The position numbers were made by a program, and so were the translations under genes. DNA of 64,000 nt, taken from CAVUMR01 sp963742715. GTDB taxonomy: Bacteria; Actinomycetota; Actinomycetes; Mycobacteriales; Micromonosporaceae. Of this stretch, positions 1 through 8,180 are shown in pieces (positions within the stretch are counted from its first letter, which is position 1; every line of letters starts with the position of its first letter). The stretch covers positions 744,001-808,000 of the forward strand of contig CAVUMR010000001.1 of NCBI GenBank assembly GCA_963742715.1, written 5' to 3'. The notes under the pieces were generated by a model that ran no database searches, was not told where the DNA came from, and was given only the letters and a program-made list of their open reading frames with translations.

Positions 1-453
1 GTACGCGAGGGGCAGATCCGGCACAGTCCGGACCTGGCCGAGCAGCAGCGGGTACTCGACGCGTTCGTCACCGCGGTGAACGGCGGCAGCCTGGAGACGC
101 TGGTCAAGGTACTGGCGCCGGACGTGATCATGGTCGGCGACGGCGGCGGGCTGGCCCCCGCGGCGAGCCGCCCGGTCACCGGGGCGGTACAGGTGGCCCG
201 GTTCCTGCTCGGCCTCGGCCGGCGCTTCGGCGCGGACACCGTCTACGAGCCGGTGCTGGTCAACGGCGACCTGGGCCTGCTGGGCGACACGGCGAACCCG
301 GAAGGCGGGCCGCCACTGCGGCTGGTGATGACGTTCGCGATCGAGAACGGGCAGGTGCACGGCGTGTTCAACATGCTCAACCCGCTCAAGCTCGCCCGGG
401 TACCGCGGCTCGATCCGGTCCACCGCATTCAGCTGGCCCCACCGGTCGGCTGA
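1..453 (+). CDS. ECF41-type (SigJ-like) sigma factor, C-terminal part only
   Basis: The frame is open from base 1, so the gene begins before the window and only its last 150 codons are visible. They form a SnoaL-like fold: a helix with DAFVTAVNGGSLETL, then VLAPDVIMVGDGGG, and a C-terminal NPLKL that resembles the NPDKL motif of ECF41 sigma factors. In that family the SnoaL-like tail sits behind the sigma2 and sigma4 domains and tunes promoter activity in place of a separate anti-sigma factor. The sigma domains themselves are outside the window, so the call rests on the tail. A free-standing SnoaL-like protein is less likely because the upstream residues (VREGQIRHSPDLAEQQ) look like the end of sigma4 plus linker. 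The next gene is convergent, 15 bp away. Confidence 0.72.
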   Translation, partial: VREGQIRHSPDLAEQQRVLDAFVTAVNGGSLETLVKVLAPDVIMVGDGGGLAPAASRPVTGAVQVARFLLGLGRRFGADTVYEPVLVNGDLGLLGDTANPEGGPPLRLVMTFAIENGQVHGVFNMLNPLKLARVPRLDPVHRIQLAPPVG

Positions 454-468
454 CGCGGCGCGCCCGGG

Positions 469-957
469 TCACCCGCCGTCGACCATGCCCAGATAGCGGC
501 GGTACACGCTGGCGAACGGCTCGGCGCCACCACTCAACGCGTCGGCCAACCAGTCGCTGGTCTGCTCGGCGGTCGACACCACGTCCGCGGGGTAGCCGTA
601 CTTCACCCGGTGCTCGGCGAACTCGTCCGCGTCCAGCCGCTCGACCCGGCCGCCCCGGAGCCGCCGTACGTCCAGATCGAGGTCGATCATCGTCACCTCG
701 TCGCCGGACCACTGCGGCACCGTGTTGACGTCGCAGTACACCTCGACCTTGTGCGGCACCGCGTTGAACATCGCGGACCACCAGACGCCCCGGGGGAACA
801 GGCCGACGTACGCCTCGGGCCAGATCATGGGTGGCTCGTGACCGCGTTGCAGCGTGCTGCCGGCCGGCGCGCCCAGCCACACGCCGTACTCGTCCTCACC
901 GAGCTTCGGCATCGTCATGTGCCAGTGCAGGGCGCCGTCGTACTTCCGGAACACCAC
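469..957 (-). CDS. DUF402 domain protein
   Basis: A protein of about 162 aa in the DUF402 family, which is related to a nucleotide phosphatase fold. The sequence shows VVFRKYDGALHWH near the N-terminus, the LGEDEYGVWLGAP block, WWSAMFN, and the acidic core VEVYCDVNT followed by MIDLDLDV, whose Asp/Glu residues are the likely metal ligands of the family. I chose the GTG at 957 because GGAAAG lies 9 nt upstream and the protein then begins where relatives begin. A GTG at 984 would add nine residues. The open frame continues far upstream as a Gly/Arg-rich run, which is only the shadow of the tandem repeat in the divergent gene. Function of the actinobacterial members is not known to me. Confidence 0.75.
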   Translation of the reverse strand: MVFRKYDGALHWHMTMPKLGEDEYGVWLGAPAGSTLQRGHEPPMIWPEAYVGLFPRGVWWSAMFNAVPHKVEVYCDVNTVPQWSGDEVTMIDLDLDVRRLRGGRVERLDADEFAEHRVKYGYPADVVSTAEQTSDWLADALSGGAEPFASVYRRYLGMVDGG

Positions 958-1191
958 CTGTACGGGCTTTCCGTCGCTGGTCACGCACGCACAGTACCTG
1001 TTCAGCTGTTCGTGTTCCGGCACCCATTTACACGCCGTCCCGGCAGCGCGAAACTTGGCGCCGACCATGACCACGACCGCCGGCCGCGACCGCCGACCAC
1101 GATTGCCGGCCACGACCGCTGAACCACGACTGCTGACCCACGCCCGCCGATCCACGCGCCGGGCGCCGTCCGCTGGACACCCGGAGGACCG

Positions 1192-2223
1192 ATGCGACGA
1201 CTGATCGGCGCCACCCTCGCCGCGCTCGCGAGCGTGCTCGCCCTGACGGTGCCGGGCACCCCCGGCGCCGCGGCCACGCCCAACTCCGCCCCGCCCGGCT
1301 CGACCGCGGCCAGCCCTGCCACGGCCAGCCCTGCCACGGCCAGCCCTGCCGCGGCCAGCTCTGCCGCGGCCAGCTCTGCCACGGCCAGCTCGGAGAGCGC
1401 GCTCGCCGGTTGCCACCCGCTACCGGGACTCGAGGTGCCACTGCGGGTGATGACGTACAACATCCACGCCGGCGCGGGCGAGGACAACGTCTTCGACCTG
1501 TCCCGTACCGCCGCCATGATCGCCGCACAGCACCCGGACGTGGTCGGCCTGCAGGAGGTCGACGTGCACTGGGACACGCGCAGCGACTTCGTCGACGAGG
1601 CGCGGGACCTGGCCGACCGACTGCACATGCGCGCGTTCTTCGGCCCGATCTACGACCTGCCCGGCACCAACCCGGGCGACCCGCGCCGGCAGTACGGCGT
1701 GGCGATCCTGTCCCGCTATCCGATCTGGTACGCCCGGAACTACGAGATCACCCGACTGTCCACTCAGGACCCGAACCCGACCCCGCAGCCGGCGCCGGGC
1801 TTCCCGGGCGTACTGCTCAACGTCCGGGGCGCGCTGGTGCAGGTGTACGACACGCACCTGGACTACCGGGCCGACCCGGCGGTACGCGAGGCACAGGTCG
1901 CCGACATGCTCGCGATCCTGCACGCACACCCGGGGCAGAAGTTGCTGCTCGGCGACTTCAACGCGGAGCCGGACGCGGCCGAACTGGCGCCACTGTGGGG
2001 GCCGCTGGTCGACGTACTGGCCGAGGTACCGGGAGCGGCGAAGCCGACCTATCCGGCGATCACCCCGGTCAAGCGGATCGACTACGTCACCGTGTCGCCG
2101 GGAATCCGGATCTGCGGGGGGTACGTCCCGGAGACCACGGTCGGCGGGACCCAGGCGTCCGACCACCGACCGGTGGTGGCCGACCTGATCGTGTCGCGCT
2201 GGCCGTTCCTCGCCGGCGGCTGA
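1192..2223 (+). CDS. Secreted endonuclease/exonuclease/phosphatase-family protein
   Basis: 343 aa with a Sec signal peptide (MRRLIGATLAALASVLALTV, cleavage probably after GAAA), a low-complexity Ala/Ser/Pro/Thr linker, and an EEP (DNase I-like) domain from about residue 85. Visible EEP motifs are MTYNIHAG, the metal-binding Glu in VVGLQEVDVHW, DTHLDYR, GDFNAEPD and the terminal ASDHRPVV with the catalytic Asp-His pair. It should act outside the cell as a metal-dependent phosphodiesterase. The substrate (nucleic acid, sphingomyelin-like lipid or inositol phosphate) cannot be read from sequence. The ATG at 1192 is preceded by GGAGG at good spacing. The linker is built from 15-bp tandem repeats. 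Confidence 0.85.
   Translation: MRRLIGATLAALASVLALTVPGTPGAAATPNSAPPGSTAASPATASPATASPAAASSAAASSATASSESALAGCHPLPGLEVPLRVMTYNIHAGAGEDNVFDLSRTAAMIAAQHPDVVGLQEVDVHWDTRSDFVDEARDLADRLHMRAFFGPIYDLPGTNPGDPRRQYGVAILSRYPIWYARNYEITRLSTQDPNPTPQPAPGFPGVLLNVRGALVQVYDTHLDYRADPAVREAQVADMLAILHAHPGQKLLLGDFNAEPDAAELAPLWGPLVDVLAEVPGAAKPTYPAITPVKRIDYVTVSPGIRICGGYVPETTVGGTQASDHRPVVADLIVSRWPFLAGG
1308..1395 (+). repeat. 15-bp in-frame tandem repeat in the EEP gene linker
   Basis: About six copies of a 15-bp unit (consensus gccacggccagccct) encode ASPAT, ASPAT, ASPAA, ASSAA, ASSAT and ASSES in succession. The first copies are identical and later ones carry one or two changes. The repeat stays in frame and lengthens the flexible linker between signal peptide and catalytic domain. 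Confidence 0.9.
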
Positions 2224-2607
2224 CGGCCGGTCCCGACCGCCCAGGCTCGACGGCAGGCCGACCGCGCAGGCCAACCATGCAGCCCTACCGCCGAGCCTCG
2301 ACCGCGGGCCGACCGCGGCCGACCGCGCAGCCCCGACCGCGCGTTTCAGCGCGACTGGACCGAGGCTCCAGAGCGCCCGCATACCTCCTAGGGGACCGCT
2401 TCGTGCGGTTCGCGTCGGGCCGGACTCGCCCCCGGCCCGGCGCCCCTTTGCTGGCCATGTGCTCAGGTGCGGCTCGTCACCTGATCCGCGCGCCGACGCC
2501 GAGGCGGGGTCCTGCGTCGGCGCGCGGCCAGCACTGTCGGTGATGTTCCGTCCTCTGCCCGCGGTGCGACACCGATCACGGGCAGCCGACCGGTAGCGTC
2601 GCCTGAC
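2224..2607. other. Intergenic region, EEP gene to helicase gene
   Basis: 384 bp without a supported gene. The first 120 bp after the EEP stop consist of degenerate gaccgcg-type repeats. A perfect 14-bp stem hairpin lies at 2486-2527. A TAGCGT element at 2594-2599 sits 8 nt before the helicase GTG and could be the -10 box of a leaderless transcript. Confidence 0.6.
2486..2527. terminator. Perfect 14-bp stem hairpin
   Basis: The arms are ccgcgcgccgacgc (2486-2499) and its exact complement at 2514-2527, separated by a 14-nt loop. There is no T tract, as is usual for actinobacterial terminators. It lies 263 bp after the EEP stop and 80 bp before the helicase start, so it could end the upstream transcript or act as an operator for the helicase gene. 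Confidence 0.55.
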
Positions 2608-4844
2608 GTGACCGTCGCCGCGAGGATCGACATCGAGCCCGACACCCGACCCGGAACCGGCGGCTCCGCCGGAGCAAAGGCCGCCGGAGCAAAGCCCGCC
2701 GGAGACAAGCCCGCCGGAGACAAGCCCGCCGGAGAGAAGTCAGTCGGATCGAAGGTCACCGTCGAACAACTGCTGGCGCGGGCGGTCGCCGCGGTACCCG
2801 GTGGGATCAGCCGGCCGGGGCAGCACCAGATGGCGGACGCGGTCGCCGAGGCGATCCGTACCGGTGAGCACCTGCTCGTACAGGCCGGCACCGGTACCGG
2901 CAAGTCGCTGGCCTACCTGGTGCCGTCGCTGCTGGTCGACGGGCCGGTCGTGGTGTCCACCGCGACGCTCGCGCTGCAGTCCCAGTTGGTGGAGCACGAT
3001 CTGCCCCGGCTCGCCGACGCGGTCGAGCCGCTGCTGGGCCGGCGACCCACGTACGCCGTGCTCAAGGGCCGGCACCACTATCGTCTGCCTGGCCCGACTC
3101 GAGCCGACCAGGCCGAGGATCCGGCCGAGACGCTGTTCGGCGACGCAGAGGGGCGGCGGTACCAAGTGGCTCGGGCAGGCCGACAAGATCGGCAAGCAGG
3201 TCGTACGGATCCGCGACTGGGCGGTGGAGACGGAGACGGGCGACCGGGACGAGCTGGACCCGGGAGTGGACGACACGGTCTGGCGTACCGTCTCGATGCC
3301 CGCCCGGGAGTGCGTCGGGGCGAACCGCTGCCCGTTCGGCGACGACTGCTTCGCCGAGGCATCCCGGGTCGCGCGCGCGCGAGGCCGACATCGTGGTGAC
3401 CAACCACAGCCTGCTCGCGGTGGACATGCTGGCCGGCCGGCACATCATGCCGCCGCACAAGGTGCTGGTCGTGGACGAGGCGCACGACCTCACCGACCGG
3501 GTCACCTCGGCGGCGCAGGCGGAGTTGACCGCCGACGGGCTCGACCGGGCCGCCCGCCGTACCCGCTCCCTTGTGGACGCTGACGGGCAGGATCGGCTGG
3601 TCGGGGCGGCGGACGCGCTGGCCACCGCCCTCGCCGGCGCCCGGCCCGGGCGGATCGAGTCGCTGCCCGCGCCGGTACGGCAGGCGTGCACGCTGATCGA
3701 CGCGGCCAGCCGGGACTGCCTGACCCAGATCGGCGACATCAAGGCGGACGACCCCGATCCGGTACGCAAGCAGCAGGCCCGGGCCGCCCTGTCCACGCTG
3801 GCCGACACCGCGCAGCGGATGCTGGCCGAGAGCGAGCAGGACGTCATCTGGGTCGACGGCGGAGCGGGGCCGTCCGATTCGCGGCAGGCGCTGGTGGTCG
3901 CCCCGCTCTCGGTGGCCGGCCTGCTGCGCGGTCATCTGTTCGACGAGCGGACGGTGATCGCCACTTCGGCCACGCTCAGCCTCGGCGGCCGTTTCGACAC
4001 GATCGCCCGGGCGCTGGGCCTCAACGGAAAGGCCGGCTCCGACCAGCCCGCCACCGGCTCGCGCCCCACCGCCAAGCCCGCCAACGCGAAGGGCGGCGGC
4101 GGCAAAAAGGACGGCGGGAAGGATGGTGGGAAGGACACCGACGCCGAGCCGCCGGCCTGGACGTCGCTCGATGTCGGCTCACCGTTCGACTACGCCAAGC
4201 AGGGCATCCTGTACGTGGCCGCGCACCTGCCCCGGCCGACCCAGTCCGGGCTCTCCGAGCCCGCCTCCGCCGAACTCGTCCGGCTGGTGGGCGCACTGGG
4301 CGGTCGTACCCTCGGACTCTTCTCGTCCCGCAAAGCGGCTGGTCAGGCCGCCGACGCGCTGCGCGCGCAGACCTCGCTGCACGTGTACCTGCAGGGCGAC
4401 GAGGCGTTGCCGATCCTGGTGCGCAAGTTCCGGGCCGACCCGGACAGCTGCCTGCTCGGGGTGATGTCGCTGTGGCAGGGGGTGGACGTACCAGGGGACG
4501 CCTGCCAACTGGTCGTCATCGACCGGCTGCCGTTCCCCCGGCCGGACGAGCCGCTGTCCGCCGCCCGGTCCGCCGCCGTGGACGCCGCCGGCGGGTCCGG
4601 GTTCGCCTCGGTCAGCGTTCCGGTGGCGGCGGTACGGCTGGCCCAGGGCGCCGGCCGGCTCGTCCGCAGCGCCACCGACCGCGGCGTGGTGGCGGTGCTG
4701 GATCCGCGGCTGCACACCGCCCGCTCGTACGGGTCCTACCTGCGCGAGTCGTTGCCGCCGTTCTGGTACACCACCCGGGCGGACGTGGCGTACGGCGCGC
4801 TGCGCCGGCTGCGCGGCCCGGTGGACACGAAGGCCGGCAGCTAA
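2608..4844 (+). pseudogene. DinG/Rad3-family ATP-dependent DNA helicase, frameshifted
   Basis: The pieces together cover a full superfamily 2 DinG/XPD-like helicase. Walker A QAGTGTGKS has its Lys at codon 99, the iron-sulfur-type Cys region is represented by ECVGANRC, the DEAH box is at 3474-3485, and the C-terminal motif VI is QGAGRLVRS. The reading frame changes four times within 300 bp: +1 near 3082 (after GRHHY, before VCLARLE), -1 near 3103, +1 in a G run at 3151, and +1 in a GC dinucleotide run at 3371-3380. Each restored segment matches the family, so an intact ancestor or a sequence-quality problem is certain. The N-terminus carries PAGDK repeats, and a Gly/Lys-rich insert (about 4081-4140) splits the second half. 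If unread, the cell makes only a 263-aa fragment with the Walker A box. The start GTG has no Shine-Dalgarno but a TAGCGT box 8 nt before it. Confidence 0.8.
2665..2739 (+). repeat. 15-bp in-frame tandem repeat at helicase N-terminus
   Basis: Five copies of a 15-bp unit (cccgccggagacaag and variants) encode PAGDK, PAGDK, PAGEK and two more diverged units. Two neighbouring copies are identical, pointing to recent slippage. It has the same period as the repeat in the upstream EEP gene but an unrelated sequence. Confidence 0.85.
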
Positions 4845-6133
4845 CCGCCGGGCGGCGGTTGACCCTGCTCGAGCACCACGCGCCGGCCGGCCGCGAGTCG
4901 ACGCACCGCGGTGTTGAGCACCGCGACCAGCGGTACCGCGATCAGCGCGCCGACGATTCCGGCGACGACCACCCCGGTGCCGATTCCGACGATCACGGCG
5001 AGCGGGTGCAGTGCCACCGCCCGGCCCATGATCAGCGGCTGCAGGATGTGCCCCTCGATCTGCTGGATCACCAGTACGGCCGCGAGCACCAGCAGCGCGA
5101 CCAGCCAGCCGCGGGTGACCAGCGCCACCAGCACCGCGACCGCGCCGGACAGGGTGGCTCCCACGATCGGGATGAACGCGCCGAGGAACACCAGCGCGGC
5201 CAGCGGAAACGCCAGCGGTACCCGGAGCACGGCGACCGCGATACCGATACCGACCGCGTCGATGAACGCGACCAGGACGGTGGCCCGTACGTACGCGACG
5301 AGCGTGGTCCAGGACGCGTTACCGGCGTCGGTCAGCGGGTCGCGCGCCTCGACCGGGGTGAGCGAGACCAGGAAGTTGAAGATTCCCCGGCCGTCCCGCA
5401 TCAGGAAGAACGTCGCGAACAGCACCAGGAAGAAGTCGGCCAGTACCCGGGTGGCGGTGGTGGCGGTGCTCAGTGCGCCGCTGGTGAGCGACTCCCGGTT
5501 CTCCTGCAGCCACTTCGTGGCGGCGTTCAGCCCGTCGTTGAGCTGCCGGTCGGAGACGTGCAGCGGGCCGTCCTGAAGCCACTGCTGGATCTGCCCGATG
5601 CCCTGCTCGACATTGCGCGACAGGTCCGGGAAGCCGTTGACGAACGCGCTGATGACTCCGGTGAGGGTGCCGCTGACGACCAGGATGCCGCCGATCAGTA
5701 CGACCGCCGCGGCGAGCGACCGGGGCACCCCGTGCGCCCGCAGCCAGCCCACGGTCGGCTGCAGCAGCGCGGACAGCAGCAGCGCGACGACGAGCGGTAC
5801 GACCACGAAGTGCAGCTTGGCCAGCAGGTACAGCAGGGTCACGACTCCGGCCGCGACCAGCAGGATGCGCCAGGTCCAGGCGGCCGCGATTCGCAGTCCC
5901 ATCGGTACCGCGTCGTCCGCCTCGGTGATCGGGCGCGGCTGGTCGGGTGGTGGTGGGACCGGTGCGGTCTCGCCGTCGGGGCGGCGCGGCGGTATCCCGT
6001 GCGCGGCGGTGGTGGGGCTCAACGGCACCGTCCAGGACGGCAGCTCGTCCGGTCGGCGACTGTCTTCGATCCGGCCCCGGGCGGCCTGCCAGGCTGCCTG
6101 TGCCCGTTCCCGGATCAGCTCGAACCGGCTCAG
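4841..6133 (-). CDS. AI-2E/PerM family transporter, probable CTG start
   Basis: About 430 aa with the usual eight membrane segments of the AI-2E (PerM/TqsA) family, a long amphipathic loop, the FFLMRDG motif after it, and a conserved GAFIPIVGA segment. Family members export small molecules, and the substrate here is unknown. The first ATG/GTG start in frame is a GTG at 6028, but the frame stays open upstream and encodes SRFELIRERAQAAW, which looks like the MSRF-type N-terminus of actinobacterial relatives. A strong AGGGAGG sits 5 nt before a CTG at 6133, and no ATG, GTG or TTG exists in between, so I place the start there. Its 3' end overlaps the convergent helicase gene by 4 bp. Confidence 0.82.
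   Translation of the reverse strand: MSRFELIRERAQAAWQAARGRIEDSRRPDELPSWTVPLSPTTAAHGIPPRRPDGETAPVPPPPDQPRPITEADDAVPMGLRIAAAWTWRILLVAAGVVTLLYLLAKLHFVVVPLVVALLLSALLQPTVGWLRAHGVPRSLAAAVVLIGGILVVSGTLTGVISAFVNGFPDLSRNVEQGIGQIQQWLQDGPLHVSDRQLNDGLNAATKWLQENRESLTSGALSTATTATRVLADFFLVLFATFFLMRDGRGIFNFLVSLTPVEARDPLTDAGNASWTTLVAYVRATVLVAFIDAVGIGIAVAVLRVPLAFPLAALVFLGAFIPIVGATLSGAVAVLVALVTRGWLVALLVLAAVLVIQQIEGHILQPLIMGRAVALHPLAVIVGIGTGVVVAGIVGALIAVPLVAVLNTAVRRLAAGRRVVLEQGQPPPGG
4843..4860. terminator. Short hairpin at convergent gene ends
   Basis: A 7-bp perfect stem (aaccgcc and ggcggtt) with a 4-nt loop spans the overlapping stop codons of the helicase and the AI-2E transporter. It is a weak candidate for a shared terminator. 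Confidence 0.35.
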
Positions 6134-6301
6134 GATGGCCTCCCTATCGGCTCGGCGTACGGAGCGCGAACGGCCAGGTCGTGACCGTCGGCACCGGTCG
6201 CGGCGTGGCCGGAATCCGGGTGTACGGGTCCGTGCTCCACCGTACCGAGGAAGGCCACGACCCGGGCACAGCCACGCTCGATGGACGGGTACCGTTCGAA
6301 C

Positions 6302-6652
6302 GTGACCGCCGTTTCCGCCATCCCGGATTACCCCGAGTCAGGGCTGCCCATTCGCCTGCTGCACGACCGGATCCTGGTCCAGCAGGAGGGCAGCGAGGGC
6401 GAGCGACGCTCGGCGGCCGGCATCGTGATCCCGGCGACGGCGTCGGTGGGGCACCGGCTGGCGTGGGCGAGCACGGTCGCGGTCGGCCCCAACGTGCGCA
6501 TCGTGAAGACCGGCGACCGGGTGCTGTTCGACCCGGACGAGCGGTCCGAGGTGGAGTTGCACGGCCGGGCGTACACGCTGCTCCGCGAGCGGGACATCCA
6601 CGCCGTGGCGGCGGCCCGGGTGGAGTCCGACGGCACCGGCCTCTACCTGTAG
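6302..6652 (+). CDS. GroES-like co-chaperonin family protein
   Basis: About 116 aa of a Cpn10-like fold distinct from the housekeeping GroES that pairs with GroEL. Visible features are the PIRLLHDRILV strand, the mobile-loop-like SEGERRSAAGIVIP, VGPNVRIVKTGDRVLFDP, and a conserved C-terminal ADGTGLYL-like end (SDGTGLYL). Actinobacteria commonly carry this second, solitary GroES-like gene. Its partner is unknown to me. I chose the GTG at 6302 since relatives start just before IPDYPESGLPIR; an ATG at 6281 would add seven residues without a better ribosome site. The gene is divergent from the AI-2E gene and convergent with prsW, whose stop is 2 bp away. Confidence 0.82.
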   Translation: MTAVSAIPDYPESGLPIRLLHDRILVQQEGSEGERRSAAGIVIPATASVGHRLAWASTVAVGPNVRIVKTGDRVLFDPDERSEVELHGRAYTLLRERDIHAVAAARVESDGTGLYL

Positions 6653-6654
6653 CT

Positions 6655-8145
6655 CTACCGGTAGCCCGGATACCCGGGACCGGAGTACATCGTGAGCGGC
6701 ACCGGAATCGGCATCACCGGTACCGGTGGCGGGTCGAGCGTGTGTACCGAGCCGTCCGGGAACGTCAGGTGGTACCGGCTGCCGTCCCACCGGGCGGCGG
6801 GCACCTGCGGATCGCGTCCGGAGAACACGCCGCGGTTGGCCGCGATCGCGTCGAGCAGCCGGCGCTCCTCGGCCGGGAACGTGGCCTCGGCGGTACCGCG
6901 ACGGAGCGATTCGCGCAGCAGCGCGAGTCGGGTGGCGGCGAACTGGTACGCCCGCATCGCCTTCGCTCCCTCGTCCCCGGCCACCCGCTTGGCCCACCGC
7001 CGGGCGGCGCTGCGCCGGCCGATGGTGCCCAGTGCCGCCACCTCGGGCGGACTCAGCCAGCCGGTGCGCACGTACGGCGGAAGCGTCCGGGTGACCACCC
7101 GGCCCTCGTACGAGCGGACCCACAGCGCCACGCCGACCGCGGCGAAGAACACCGGCGCCATCACCGCGACGTAGCCGGCGGCGATGACGGTGCCGCCCAG
7201 GCTGGCCATCAGGTTCCAGGTGCCGTGCAGCACCATCGCGCCGATCAGGCCGGCCACCGGCGCGAGCCACCGGACCCGGCGGTCCGGAGTCCGGGCCGCG
7301 ATGCCCAGCGCGATGCCGGTCATCGAGGTGAACAGCGGGTGGGCGAAGCCGGTCAGCCCGATCCGTACCACGAACAGGGCGACGACCGACATCGCGCCGC
7401 CGATCGCGCCGGACTGCTCCGAGCCGAGCACGTAGATGCCGCCGATGTACAAGATGTTCTCCGCCATCGCGAAGCCCACCGCGGACAGCCCGCAGAACAC
7501 GATGCCGTCGACCAGGCCGGAGAACAGCTTGCGCCGGAACAGGAACAGCAGGAACGGGCCGAGCGCCTTCATCGACTCCTCGATGACCGGCGCGACGACA
7601 ACCGCTACTCCCTGGTCGGCGAAGCCCAACCGCTCGAACAGCGCCGATCCGGCCGTGTTCACGCCGAGTGCCACGGCGGTCGCCACGCAGGCGCCCCAGC
7701 CGAAGCAGAAGGCGAGGTACTTCCACGGCTCCGGCTCGTACCGGTCCAGCCACAGGAAGCAGCCGACCAGGAACGGCACCGGCAGTACCGCGGTGGCCAG
7801 CCCGATGGCGAGCGGTCCGGGACCGATGTTCGCGCCGACCACCAGCAGGATGACCAGGCCACCGAGCACGATCGGCGCGATCACGCCGGCGAGCTTGGCC
7901 ATGCCGATCCAGTCGTACCGCCGCATCGCCGCGCCGGGCTGGGGCGGCTGGTAGCCGCCCATCGGAGCCGGCGGATATCCGGGCGGCGCGGGATAGCCGG
8001 TGCCGCTGGCGGGTGCCTGCGGGTAGCCGGTCCCGGCCGGAGGTGCCGGCGGGTACCACACCAGTCCCGGCTGCCCGCCGGACGTGGGTTGACCGCCCGG
8101 CCCCGCCGCTCCGGCGTTGCCTCCCGCTCCGCTCTGGGGCTCCAT
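6655..8145 (-). CDS. prsW: PrsW family intramembrane metalloprotease
   Basis: 496 aa. Residues 1-75 are a Gly/Pro/Tyr-rich cytoplasmic tail with GYP repeats, followed by about nine membrane segments. The PrsW signature is complete: EESMK at 189-193, AEN ending at 230, HPLFTSMTG from His269, and HGTWN from His307. The two Glu and two His residues are the presumed metal site within the membrane. In Bacillus PrsW makes the first cut in the anti-sigma factor RsiW. The target here is not evident, and the closest sigma gene (9.8 kb) is of a type not normally held by a membrane anti-sigma factor. A soluble C-terminal region of about 170 aa follows the last segment. Confidence 0.88.
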   Translation of the reverse strand: MEPQSGAGGNAGAAGPGGQPTSGGQPGLVWYPPAPPAGTGYPQAPASGTGYPAPPGYPPAPMGGYQPPQPGAAMRRYDWIGMAKLAGVIAPIVLGGLVILLVVGANIGPGPLAIGLATAVLPVPFLVGCFLWLDRYEPEPWKYLAFCFGWGACVATAVALGVNTAGSALFERLGFADQGVAVVVAPVIEESMKALGPFLLFLFRRKLFSGLVDGIVFCGLSAVGFAMAENILYIGGIYVLGSEQSGAIGGAMSVVALFVVRIGLTGFAHPLFTSMTGIALGIAARTPDRRVRWLAPVAGLIGAMVLHGTWNLMASLGGTVIAAGYVAVMAPVFFAAVGVALWVRSYEGRVVTRTLPPYVRTGWLSPPEVAALGTIGRRSAARRWAKRVAGDEGAKAMRAYQFAATRLALLRESLRRGTAEATFPAEERRLLDAIAANRGVFSGRDPQVPAARWDGSRYHLTFPDGSVHTLDPPPVPVMPIPVPLTMYSGPGYPGYR

Positions 8146-8180
8146 CCGGTCAGCGTAGCGGCGGGGTCAGACGGTGGAAG

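Noticed and set aside
985..1416. Gly/Arg-rich upstream extension of the DUF402 gene
   Set aside because: The GRGRAG repeats are the reverse complement of the EEP gene's 15-bp tandem repeat, and the conserved domain starts near 957.
6130..6321. 63-codon minus-strand ORF between the GroES-like and AI-2E genes
   Set aside because: It overlaps the GroES-like start on the other strand and has no family features; its stop overlapping the CTG may be chance, though the overlap is noted in the findings.
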